A stretch of 5,648 nucleotides of DNA from Zoogloeaceae bacterium (GTDB lineage Bacteria > Pseudomonadota > Gammaproteobacteria > Burkholderiales > Rhodocyclaceae): the NCBI GenBank assembly GCA_031281985.1, contig JAITEO010000074.1, positions 1 through 5,648 of the forward strand, written 5' to 3'. Of this stretch, positions 1-5,648 are shown one piece after another. Positions within the stretch are counted from its first letter, which is position 1, and each line of letters starts with the position of its first letter. The notes beneath the pieces are model-generated. The model did no database searches and was not told where the DNA came from. It saw only the letters and a program-made list of their open reading frames with translations. The translations under genes were made by a program, and so were the position numbers.

Positions 1-28
1 CCTCTCCCCCAAAGGATTGGGGGAGAGG
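1..28. repeat. REP-like C/G-rich hairpin
   Basis: Bases 1-12 (CCTCTCCCCCAA) are the exact reverse complement of 17-28 (TTGGGGGAGAGG), with a 4-base loop AGGA. The right arm is followed by GG, so the stem may extend beyond the left edge of the window. Stem-loops of the CCCTCTCCC / GGGAGAGGG type are widely scattered between genes in Proteobacteria, which suggests a REP-like dispersed element. No T-run follows it, so it is not a typical intrinsic terminator on the + strand. The structure is seen directly; the REP assignment is inference. Confidence 0.6.
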
Positions 29-148
29 GGACGGCAAGCGGCGGTGCTGCGTTTGTTTCCTCCGCTTTTAATTGCACCCTGGGTACAGAGCGTACGCCGT
101 TACGATCGTGCGGATGGGCAGTAGTGGGTTTTCCCTTGCCTTTACTCC

Positions 149-179
149 AAAAAAGGGCAAGCTCTGCTTGCCCTTTTTT
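149..179. terminator. Strong bidirectional rho-independent terminator
   Basis: Bases 149-162 (AAAAAAGGGCAAGC) pair perfectly with 166-179 (GCTTGCCCTTTTTT) around a 3-base loop TCT. This gives an 8-bp GC-containing core flanked by six A on one side and six T on the other, so it would work as an intrinsic terminator in both directions. It lies about 200 bp upstream of fliF and should separate the flagellar operon from upstream transcription. A competing upstream pairing (135-143 with 153-161) is described in the findings. Confidence 0.8.
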
Positions 180-190
180 GCTGACTGAAC

Positions 191-220
191 CGGCAAAAAG
201 TAGGTTTTCACTTTTTGCCG
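191..220. repeat. 11-bp perfect inverted repeat (hairpin)
   Basis: Bases 191-201 (CGGCAAAAAGT) are the exact reverse complement of 210-220 (ACTTTTTGCCG), separated by 8 bases. It starts only 11 bases after the terminator hairpin. The AT-rich stem has its GC pairs at the base and no following T-run, so it is not a classical terminator. It could be a second structural piece of a dispersed intergenic repeat, or a protein-binding site. Function unknown. Confidence 0.6.
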
Positions 221-277
221 CCTTTTGCAAATTACTGGGGCGGCAAGAGCGGATAATAGTAGAATAAACAAGGTTTT

Positions 278-312
278 TTGCGTCCGGGCTGTGGAATTTT
301 GCGAGGACGCAA
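278..312. repeat. 8-bp inverted repeat in the fliF leader
   Basis: TTGCGTCC at 278-285 is the exact reverse complement of GGACGCAA at 305-312, with a 19-base spacer. It lies 66 bp upstream of the fliF start. A smaller perfect hairpin, CAGGC-GCTT-GCCTG, follows at 321-334. The spacing fits either an RNA stem-loop in the 5' leader or a two-half-site operator. I do not recognise the site as a known flagellar regulator box. Confidence 0.45.
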
Positions 313-377
313 TGATTTTGCAGGCGCTTGCCTGTTTACTTCATCTTGCAACGGCATATTGACGACTTGTAACCTTC

Positions 378-2174
378 ATGGCGGCAAATCCAGAAATCAC
401 GGCGGATGTGGCGGAGACGGCCGGTGCTGCGGCCAGTTCACCGGGTAGTACGGACGTCCTTGCGCGCCTGCGCGAATCCCTTGGCCGTCTGAACAGCCAG
501 CAGAAACTCATGCTGGCGGTTGCGGTCGCCGCCATCGTCGCCATTTTGGTGGGCACCTATCTGTGGGCGCGGCAACCGGACTATCGGGTGTTGTTCGCCA
601 ATTTTTCCGAAAAGGATGGCGGCGCAATCATCGCCGCGTTGGATCAGGCCGGCGTGCCCTATCGCTATTCCGAAAACGGCGCGGCGATTCTGGTGCCCGC
701 CGCGCAGGTGCATGACGCGCGTCTGCGTCTGGCGAGTCAGGGGTTGCCGCGCGGCGGCTCGATTGGTTTCGAGTTGATGGAAAACCAGAAATTCGGCGCC
801 AGCCAGTTTGCCGAGCAGGTCAATTATCAGCGCGCCTTGGAGGGCGAACTGGAACGCACCATAGAATCCATTTCCGTCGTGCAGTCGGCGCGGGTGCATC
901 TGGCGATCCCCAAGCCCAGCGTCTTCGTGCGCGAGGAACAAAAGCCCACGGCTTCCGTGCTGCTGCATCTTTTCCCCGGCAGGACGCTCGATGCCGCGCA
1001 GGTGGCGGGCATCAGCCATCTGATCGCTTCCAGCGTGCCGCAATTGCCGCTCACCAATGTCAATATCGTCGATCAGAACGGCAATTTGATCTCGCAGTTG
1101 AAAGACAAATTCACCGAGGCGGGGCTGGATTCCAACCAGCTCAAATACGTGCGCGAAGTGGAAAGCAGCATCATCGAGCGCATCCAGAATATCCTCACGC
1201 CGGTATTGGGAGAAGGCAATTATCGCGCCCAGGTGGCCGCCGACCTGGATTTTTCGCATGTCGAGCAGACGGCGGAAACCTTCGATCCCAACCCCGATCG
1301 GGCAACGTCCAGCATTCGCAGCCAACAGGTGTCGGAATCCGCCAATCTCAACCAGCCGCCGCCTGGCGGAATTCCGGGCGCGCTCACCAACCAGCCGCCC
1401 GTGCCCGCCATCGCGCCGCTTTCCCAACCGGCGGTAACGCCGCCCGCGGGCGAGGCGGGCGGACCGGCCACGCCGCGAACGCCCAATCCGCGCGATCCCA
1501 ATCGCGGACAGGTGGACGCGGCGGGCGTGTATGCGCCGCTGGACCCCGTGTCGCCGCCCTTGGCGACGCAAAAGAACACGACCACCAATTACGAGATAAA
1601 TAAGACCATCCGCTACACGCGCCAGTCGGCGGGCGCGGTGCGGCGCTTGACGGCGGCGGTGGTGGTCAACTACCGCATGATCAAGGACCGGAGCGGCGCG
1701 GAAAAGCCGGGGCCGCTGCCGGAAGAAGAAATCGAAAAGATCCGCAACCTGACGCGCGAGGCGATGGGGTATAACGAGGCGCGCGGCGACTCGTTGTCGA
1801 TTGCCAATGTCTCCTTCACGGAGGAGGCGCAGGCGGAAGGCGGCGGCATTCCCTTGTGGAAAGACCCGGAAACCGTCGCGCGCGGCCTGGAAATCCTGAA
1901 ATACCTGGTCATCGCGGGCATCCTGTTCGCCATCTACTTCGTCATGCTGCGTCCGGTGTTGCGCGCCATGCGCGCGCCCAAGGACAAGGAAGCGGCGGGC
2001 GGCGCGCGCGGCGAAGGGGGAAGCGGCAGCGCCGGGTTCCGGGTGGATGGCGGCGAGGGCGCGTCGGAAGAGATCAACAGCTTTGCCGCCAAGGTCGACA
2101 AGGCCAAGGAGCTTGCCCAGGGCGATCCGAAGGTGGTCGCCAACATGATCAAGGATTGGATGGGGTTGAATTGA
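378..2174 (+). CDS. fliF: Flagellar MS-ring protein FliF
   Basis: FliF builds the membrane-embedded MS-ring, the base on which rotor, rod and export gate assemble. The 598-aa product shows the full family layout. There is a short cytoplasmic N-terminus, then TM helix 1 at about residues 44-64. The YscJ/FliF ring-building domain follows (about 65-240, with conserved runs such as ARVHLAIPKPSVF near 171-183). Next comes the RBM3/beta-collar region (about 250-485), interrupted by a Pro/Gly-rich loop at about 326-396. TM helix 2 is at about 506-527. A cytoplasmic tail ends in VVANMIKDWMGLN, the FliG-binding helix. It is longer than the enteric protein (about 550-560 aa), mainly because of the Pro-rich loop and the Gly-rich linker at 540-562. 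An in-frame TGA at 360-362 leaves ATG 378 as the first possible start; no clear Shine-Dalgarno precedes it. It is followed 42 bp later by fliG, its direct binding partner. Intact; identification is secure. Confidence 0.97.
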   Translation: MAANPEITADVAETAGAAASSPGSTDVLARLRESLGRLNSQQKLMLAVAVAAIVAILVGTYLWARQPDYRVLFANFSEKDGGAIIAALDQAGVPYRYSENGAAILVPAAQVHDARLRLASQGLPRGGSIGFELMENQKFGASQFAEQVNYQRALEGELERTIESISVVQSARVHLAIPKPSVFVREEQKPTASVLLHLFPGRTLDAAQVAGISHLIASSVPQLPLTNVNIVDQNGNLISQLKDKFTEAGLDSNQLKYVREVESSIIERIQNILTPVLGEGNYRAQVAADLDFSHVEQTAETFDPNPDRATSSIRSQQVSESANLNQPPPGGIPGALTNQPPVPAIAPLSQPAVTPPAGEAGGPATPRTPNPRDPNRGQVDAAGVYAPLDPVSPPLATQKNTTTNYEINKTIRYTRQSAGAVRRLTAAVVVNYRMIKDRSGAEKPGPLPEEEIEKIRNLTREAMGYNEARGDSLSIANVSFTEEAQAEGGGIPLWKDPETVARGLEILKYLVIAGILFAIYFVMLRPVLRAMRAPKDKEAAGGARGEGGSGSAGFRVDGGEGASEEINSFAAKVDKAKELAQGDPKVVANMIKDWMGLN

Positions 2175-2216
2175 GCAAGTCCCGATTGGTACACACGCTT
2201 TTTCAGGAGAACGGAC

Positions 2217-3215
2217 ATGGCGGCGGATGAAGGTCTGGAAAAAAGCGCCATCCTGCTGGTGACGCTGGGAGAGAATCATGCCGCCGAAGTGTTGAAGCTT
2301 CTGGGGCCGCGCGAGGTACAAAAGCTGGGGCACGCCATGGCCAGCCTGAAAACCGTGCCGCGCGCCAAGGTGGAAAACGTGGTGGATGAATTCCTCACCA
2401 CCACGGCGGAACAATCCGCCCTGCACGTGGATACCGACAACTACATCCGCACCGTGCTCAACAAGGCGCTGGGCGACGACAAGGCCGCCAATCTCATTTC
2501 CCGCATCTTGCACGGCGGCGAAACCAGCGGCATCGAGGGACTGAAATGGATGGACGCCAGCACCGTGGCCGATCTCATCAAGAACGAGCATCCGCAGATC
2601 ATCGCCACCATTCTCGTGCATCTGGAACACGATCATGCCAGCGAAATCCTCGGCCTGTTCTCCGAGCGCCTGCGTAACGACGTGGTGCTGCGTATCGCCA
2701 CCCTGGAAGGCATACAGCCGCAAGCCCTGAAGGAACTGAACGAGGTCATGCTGCAACTCCTTTCCGGTTCCGCCAACATCAAGAAGACGGCGATGGGCGG
2801 CGTGCGCACCGTGGCGGAAATCCTGAATTTCAGCGGCACGGCGGAAGAAACCTCGGTCATCGAGGCCATCAAGGAATACGACCCCGACCTGGCGCAGCGC
2901 ATCCTGGATGAAATGTTCGTCTTTGAAAACCTGCTGGATCTCGACGATCGTTCCGTGCAGATGCTGCTGCGAGAAATCCAGTCGGATGCCCTGGTGATGG
3001 CCTTGAAGGGCGCTTCCGAGGAATTGCGGGAAAAAATCTTCAAGAACATGTCGCAACGCGCTGCCGAGATGTTGCGCGAAGACCTGGAATCCAAGGGGCC
3101 GGTACGGCTTTCCGAAGTGGAAGCCGAGCAGAAGGAAATCCTCAAGGTGGTGCGCCGGCTGGCCGACGAAGGACAGATCGTCCTGGGCGGCGCGGGCGGC
3201 GAACAGATGATCTGA
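2217..3215 (+). CDS. fliG: Flagellar motor switch protein FliG
   Basis: FliG sits on the cytoplasmic face of the MS-ring, links FliF to FliM/FliN, and its C-terminal domain takes torque from the MotA stator. The 332-aa length is standard. Visible marks are the N-terminal FliF-binding domain (about 1-100), the EHPQ motif at 124-127 in the middle domain, the MFVF hinge at 233-236, and a C-terminal domain carrying the torque-helix charges. Numbering matches E. coli FliG: K264, R281, D289 and R297 are present, and the usual D288 is a conservative E288. The C-terminus (VEAEQKEILKVVRRLADEGQ) is typical. ATG 2217 is supported by AGGAGA at 2205-2210, 6 bases upstream. It lies between fliF and fliH with short gaps, so co-transcription is likely. 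Identification is secure and the gene is intact. Confidence 0.98.
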   Translation: MAADEGLEKSAILLVTLGENHAAEVLKLLGPREVQKLGHAMASLKTVPRAKVENVVDEFLTTTAEQSALHVDTDNYIRTVLNKALGDDKAANLISRILHGGETSGIEGLKWMDASTVADLIKNEHPQIIATILVHLEHDHASEILGLFSERLRNDVVLRIATLEGIQPQALKELNEVMLQLLSGSANIKKTAMGGVRTVAEILNFSGTAEETSVIEAIKEYDPDLAQRILDEMFVFENLLDLDDRSVQMLLREIQSDALVMALKGASEELREKIFKNMSQRAAEMLREDLESKGPVRLSEVEAEQKEILKVVRRLADEGQIVLGGAGGEQMI

Positions 3216-3216
3216 C

Positions 3217-3222
3217 AGGGAG
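3217..3222 (+). promoter_or_regulatory. Ribosome binding site fixing the fliH GTG start
   Basis: AGGGAG ends 6 bases before GTG 3229 and starts one base after the fliG stop codon (TGA 3213-3215). This spacing decides the GTG start, since the frame has no well-placed ATG near the expected N-terminus. Confidence 0.7.
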
Positions 3223-3228
3223 CGGCGC

Positions 3229-3966
3229 GTGGCGGACTACATTCCCAAGGAGGCGCTTCCCGCCTATACCCGCTGGCAAGCGGACGATTTTGGCGCGCCT
3301 CCCGCCCCGCAAACGGATGCCGTCCAGACCGCGCCAGCGGCAAAAAAGAGTGAAGCGGCAGCGGAAGACGCAACGTCGGTGCGCGTGCAATCCGGCGTCG
3401 CCTTCAATTTGCCCACCGCCGAGGACATCGAGCGCATGCACGAAGAAGCCCGGCAGAGCGGCTATCAGGCAGGTTATGATGAGGGATTGAAAGCGGGCAG
3501 CGAAGAAGGAAGGCAGAGCGGGCTGGCGACCGCGCAGGTCTATGCCACGAATCTGCAGAACCTGTGCCGGGGCGTGGAGGAAGCGGTGCAGGCGCTGGAT
3601 CAGGAGATGGCCGAGTCCGTGCTGGCCTGCGCGCTGGAAATTGCCGGGCAGCTTGCCCGCAGCGCCCTGCGCGTCCGTCCCGAGCTTTTGCTGCCGGTCG
3701 TCCGCGAGGCGCTTGCCGCCTTGCCGTTGCGGCACGGGCCGGTCACGCTGCTGGTTGCGCCGGCAGAAATCGCCTTGGCGCGCGAACATCTGGAAAGTCA
3801 ATTCGCCCAGTCCGGCTGGATCCTCCAGGAAGACCCGGAACTCACGCCCGGCGGTTGCCGTCTGCGCGCGAGCGGCAGCGAGATCGACGCCACGCTGGAA
3901 ACCCGCTGGCGGCGGGTGCTGGAAGCCATCGGCGTGACGCCGGAATGGCTGGCGCAGCAGCCATGA
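3229..3966 (+). CDS. fliH: Flagellar export ATPase regulator FliH
   Basis: FliH dimers bind the FliI N-terminus, hold its ATPase activity in check, and anchor the complex to the C-ring and export gate. The 245-aa product begins with the N-terminal anchor pattern [17 protein letters not shown] (Trp16). A low-complexity Ala-rich linker follows (about 23-50), then the family hallmark of glycines every fourth residue: G78, G82, G86, G90, G94 and G98, a GxxxG helix-packing run. The long helix and FliH/YscL C-terminal domain occupy about 105-245. Length is close to the family norm (about 230-250). The start is GTG 3229, with AGGGAG 6 bases upstream. The stop overlaps the fliI start (ATGA, 3963-3966), so translation of the two partners is probably coupled. 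FliH is poorly conserved, so identification rests on the GxxxG run, the N-terminal motif and position. Confidence 0.95.
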   Translation: MADYIPKEALPAYTRWQADDFGAPPAPQTDAVQTAPAAKKSEAAAEDATSVRVQSGVAFNLPTAEDIERMHEEARQSGYQAGYDEGLKAGSEEGRQSGLATAQVYATNLQNLCRGVEEAVQALDQEMAESVLACALEIAGQLARSALRVRPELLLPVVREALAALPLRHGPVTLLVAPAEIALAREHLESQFAQSGWILQEDPELTPGGCRLRASGSEIDATLETRWRRVLEAIGVTPEWLAQQP

Positions 3967-5426
3967 ACACGTCTTCGGAGGTGGCGGAAAAAGCGGAAGA
4001 CCCGCAAGATGAGGTCGCGAAATCCATCGCCCACGCCCGCCTGCAACGCTGGCGTTCCCTGGCGGCGCAGGCGGGAGAGGCCGCGCGCTACACCGACCCC
4101 TTCCTGGTCAGCGGCCATCTGACGCGTATAAATGGTCTGGTCGTGGAAGCCTCCGGGCTGAAACTGCCGCTGGGCAGCACCTGCCGGATCTATCCCAGCC
4201 TGGGCACGCCGGTGGAAGCGGAAGTGGTGGGGTTTGCGGGCGAAAAGCTGTTTCTCATGCCTTCGGATGATGTCTATGGCTTGTCTCCCGGCGCGCGCGT
4301 CATGGTGGTGGAGCCGCCGCTGGCGCATCCGCGCGTGGGCGTTTCCCCCAAGCGCCGCCGCACCAGTGATCGCGCCCGCCAGGTTCCGGTGGGCGAATCC
4401 CTGCTGGGGCGAGTGCTGGATGGCGTCGGACGTCCGCTGGATAACCGGGGCGCGCTGTACCCGGAGGCGCAGCGTTCCCTGCAAAGCCGTCCCTACAATC
4501 CGATGGGGCGCGCGCCGATTGAACACGTGCTGGATGTCGGCGTGCGCGCCATCAACGGCCTGCTGACCATAGGGCGCGGGCAGCGCATGGGGCTGTTCGC
4601 CGGTTCCGGCATCGGCAAATCCATGTTGCTGGGGATGATGGCGCGCTACACCACGGCGGAGGTGATCGTGGTCGGGCTGATTGGCGAGCGCGGACGCGAA
4701 GTGAAGGAATTCATCGACCAGATACTCGGCGAACCCGGCATGGCGCGCGCCGTGGTGGTTGCCACGCCCGCCGACACCGGCCCCTTGATGCGCCTGCAGG
4801 GCGCAGCCTATGCCACCACGCTGGCGGAATACTTCCGGGATCAGGGACGGCATGTGTTGCTCATCATGGATTCGCTCACCCGTTTTGCCATGGCGCAACG
4901 GGAAATCGCGCTGGCCATCGGCGAGCCGCCCGCCACGCGCGGCTATCCGCCTTCGGTATTCGCGCGCATGCCGCAACTGGTGGAACGCGCGGGCAACGGC
5001 GCTCCGGGCGGCGGCTCGATCACGGCGTTCTATACGGTGCTGGCGGAAGGCGATGACCAGCAGGATCCGATTGCCGACGCGGCGCGCGCCATCCTCGACG
5101 GGCATATCGTGCTGACCCGCGCCCTGGGCGACGCCGGGCATTATCCGGCCATCGACATCGAACAGTCGATCAGCCGGGCGATGGTCAATCTGATTACGCC
5201 GGAACACCTGAATCTGGCGCGCCGTTTCAAGCTATTGTTCTCTCGCTACCAGCGCGCCCGCGATCTGATTGCCGTCGGCGCGTATGTGGCGGGTTCCGAC
5301 CCGGTGCTGGACGAGGCCATTCGCCTGTATCCGGCCATGGAAAAGTACCTGCAACAGGATTTCGGCGAAAGCGCCCTGTTCGCCGCCAGCAAATCCGGAC
5401 TGGAAAGCCTGTTTCCCGGCGCTTGA
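3963..5426 (+). CDS. fliI: Flagellum-specific ATP synthase / export ATPase FliI
   Basis: FliI is the hexameric F1-beta-like ATPase of the flagellar type III secretion apparatus; it unloads substrates and chaperones at the export gate. The 487-aa product has an N-terminal FliH-binding helix (about 18-40), a beta-barrel domain (about 45-118), a catalytic domain and an alpha-helical C-terminal domain. Walker A is AGSGIGKS at 213-220. GERGRE at 241-246 carries the likely catalytic E242. Walker B is HVLLIMDS at 297-304. The FliI signature [15 protein letters not shown] (320-334) and [19 protein letters not shown] (351-369) are intact. It is somewhat longer than the enteric protein (about 457 aa), through the N-terminus and a basic segment near 122-140 ([12 protein letters not shown]). 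I chose ATG 3963 because it overlaps the fliH stop. An in-frame ATG at 3945 would add six residues; neither has a clear Shine-Dalgarno. fliJ, its usual downstream partner, is absent. Confidence 0.97.
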   Translation: MNTSSEVAEKAEDPQDEVAKSIAHARLQRWRSLAAQAGEAARYTDPFLVSGHLTRINGLVVEASGLKLPLGSTCRIYPSLGTPVEAEVVGFAGEKLFLMPSDDVYGLSPGARVMVVEPPLAHPRVGVSPKRRRTSDRARQVPVGESLLGRVLDGVGRPLDNRGALYPEAQRSLQSRPYNPMGRAPIEHVLDVGVRAINGLLTIGRGQRMGLFAGSGIGKSMLLGMMARYTTAEVIVVGLIGERGREVKEFIDQILGEPGMARAVVVATPADTGPLMRLQGAAYATTLAEYFRDQGRHVLLIMDSLTRFAMAQREIALAIGEPPATRGYPPSVFARMPQLVERAGNGAPGGGSITAFYTVLAEGDDQQDPIADAARAILDGHIVLTRALGDAGHYPAIDIEQSISRAMVNLITPEHLNLARRFKLLFSRYQRARDLIAVGAYVAGSDPVLDEAIRLYPAMEKYLQQDFGESALFAASKSGLESLFPGA

Positions 5427-5467
5427 GGCGCGTCGTTTTTTCCGTGTCGCCGGGGAGGCCACTTTTC

Positions 5468-5494
5468 TAAAGTAAAATCTTCCCGCGCCGTAAA
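5468..5494 (+). promoter_or_regulatory. Sigma-28 (FliA) promoter of flagellin
   Basis: TAAAGTAA at 5468-5475 and GCCGTAAA at 5487-5494 are separated by exactly 11 bases. This matches the sigma-28 consensus TAAAGTTT-N11-GCCGATAA in spacing and in 12 of 16 positions, including TAAAGT and GCCG in full. It lies 42 bp after the fliI stop and faces the flagellin gene, the classic late-class target of FliA. Transcription should start near 5501, giving a leader of about 68 nt. Late expression would be held back by the anti-sigma factor FlgM until hook completion, if that system is present. Confidence 0.88.
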
Positions 5495-5553
5495 GGAAGG
5501 CAAGCAGGCGGAATTTTGGAAGAATCCGACCTGGGATTTGCAATGAATTTTTT

Positions 5554-5561
5554 AAAAGGAG
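5554..5561 (+). promoter_or_regulatory. Strong ribosome binding site of flagellin
   Basis: AAAAGGAG ends 7 bases before ATG 5569, within an A/T-rich stretch likely to be unstructured. This fits a very highly translated gene and sets the flagellin start. Confidence 0.8.
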
Positions 5562-5568
5562 AAACAAA

Positions 5569-5648
5569 ATGGCCGCCATCATCAACACCAACATCCCCTC
5601 GCTGAACGCGCAGCGCAATCTCACCACGTCGCAGGGGTCACTGAACCA
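5569..5648 (+). CDS. fliC: Flagellin, N-terminal fragment (runs off the right edge)
   Basis: Only 26 codons and two bases are in the window. The peptide begins MAAIINTNIPSLNAQRNLTT and continues SQGSLN, the conserved D0 start of flagellins (pattern MAxxINTNxxSLxAQRNLxxSQ). Flagellin is exported through the FliH/FliI-assisted type III apparatus and polymerises into the filament; this N-terminal region holds the export signal and part of the D0 coiled coil. It has its own sigma-28 promoter and a strong Shine-Dalgarno site, so it is a separate late-class transcription unit although it lies only 142 bp after fliI. The gene continues past the window, so length, variable domain and the C-terminal D0 cannot be judged. 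fliC is used as the general symbol; the organism may have several flagellin copies. Confidence 0.93.
   Translation, partial: MAAIINTNIPSLNAQRNLTTSQGSLN

Larger units (their letters stand above)
1..377. other. Intergenic region upstream of fliF, rich in inverted repeats
   Basis: No convincing protein gene is visible here. The region is more AT-rich than the flagellar genes and holds at least four inverted repeats, each listed separately, plus an imperfect 15-bp palindrome at 73-87 (TGCACCCTGGGTACA). The motif TTTTGC recurs many times between about 175 and 321. I found no solid sigma-70, sigma-54 or sigma-28 promoter for fliF. The best fragments are a GATAAT hexamer at 252-257, lacking a -35 at proper spacing, and a sigma-54-like GG/GC pair at 237-238 and 249-250 that otherwise fits the consensus poorly. 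Short open frames exist on both strands across 68-271 but run straight through the hairpins, so I treat them as chance. fliE, which commonly precedes fliF, is not here. Confidence 0.7.

Noticed and set aside
72..188. Short + strand frame (ATG 114, 24 codons) ending just after the terminator, as a possible leader peptide
   Set aside because: It overlaps the terminator itself, has no ribosome site, and shows no run of regulatory codons. Kept only as part of the repeat hypothesis.
236..251. Sigma-54 promoter for fliF (GG and GC 10 bases apart)
   Set aside because: Only the invariant GG/GC and a few other positions match; the CA after GG and the TT before GC are missing. Too weak to annotate.
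68..271. 67-codon - strand frame with a hydrophobic N-terminus resembling a signal peptide
   Set aside because: It starts with TTG, has no clear ribosome site, and runs through both the terminator and the 191-220 hairpin. More likely chance reading of a structured repeat.
438..3056. 872-codon open frame on the - strand across fliF, the spacer and fliG
   Set aside because: Its length is striking, but the product is rich in His, Arg and Gln, as expected from the antisense of GC-rich codons. It has no recognisable domain and lies opposite two secure genes. Treated as a codon-bias shadow.
3564..3962. fliI frame open far upstream inside fliH (possible longer FliI or fusion)
   Set aside because: The upstream part is Arg/Gly/Ala-rich out-of-frame translation of fliH. 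FliI homology begins after ATG 3963, which also overlaps the fliH stop as expected for coupled genes.
3798..5207. 469-codon open frame on the - strand opposite fliH/fliI
   Set aside because: Same composition signs of an antisense shadow, no family resemblance, and fully overlapped by fliI, whose motifs are all intact.
5419..5441. Possible intrinsic terminator after fliI (GCGC-TTGAG-GCGC, then a run of six T)
   Set aside because: The stem is only 4 bp and is separated from the T-run by four bases, so too weak to call.
1..5648. CRISPR array, insertion sequence, tRNA/rRNA gene, phage or defence genes
   Set aside because: No regularly spaced direct repeats, transposase motifs, tRNA cloverleaf or rRNA-like sequence were seen. 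The coding part is fully explained by flagellar genes.

Overview
This window holds the basal-body and export-ATPase part of a flagellar locus. Reading left to right on the + strand it contains fliF (MS-ring), fliG (rotor/switch), fliH (ATPase regulator), fliI (export ATPase), and the first 26 codons of a flagellin gene that runs off the right edge. The proteins are most like those of Gram-negative Proteobacteria, and probably a betaproteobacterium. Reasons are the high GC content of the genes, the FliF/FliG/FliH/FliI sequence style, a flagellin start of the type MAxIINTNIxSLNAQRNL, and a sigma-28 promoter of gamma/beta type. The genus cannot be named from this sequence.

Layout: 1-377 has no convincing gene. 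It is rich in inverted repeats: a 12-bp C/G-rich REP-like hairpin at the left edge, a strong bidirectional intrinsic terminator at 149-179, a further 11-bp hairpin at 191-220, and an 8-bp spaced inverted repeat at 278-312. Much of it looks like a dispersed intergenic repeat, and it insulates the flagellar genes from whatever lies upstream. From 378 to 5426 the four flagellar genes are tightly packed (gaps of 42 and 13 bp, then a 4-bp ATGA overlap), as expected for one operon. A 142-bp gap (5427-5568) then carries a well-matched sigma-28 (FliA) promoter and a strong ribosome binding site for flagellin.

How they work together: FliF forms the membrane ring, and its C-terminal tail holds FliG, which carries the torque-generating residues facing the stator. 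FliH and FliI form the cytoplasmic ATPase complex that feeds the type III export gate inside the ring. Flagellin is the late export substrate and is made from its own late-class promoter.

The main oddity is gene order. fliE is not next to fliF and fliJ does not follow fliI; a late-class flagellin gene sits where fliJ/fliK are commonly found. The rest is a conventional, intact flagellar gene set, and I see no evidence of a new biological system. The more open questions concern the non-coding parts: the repeat-rich leader, a possible alternative fold at the terminator, and GGA motifs in the flagellin leader.
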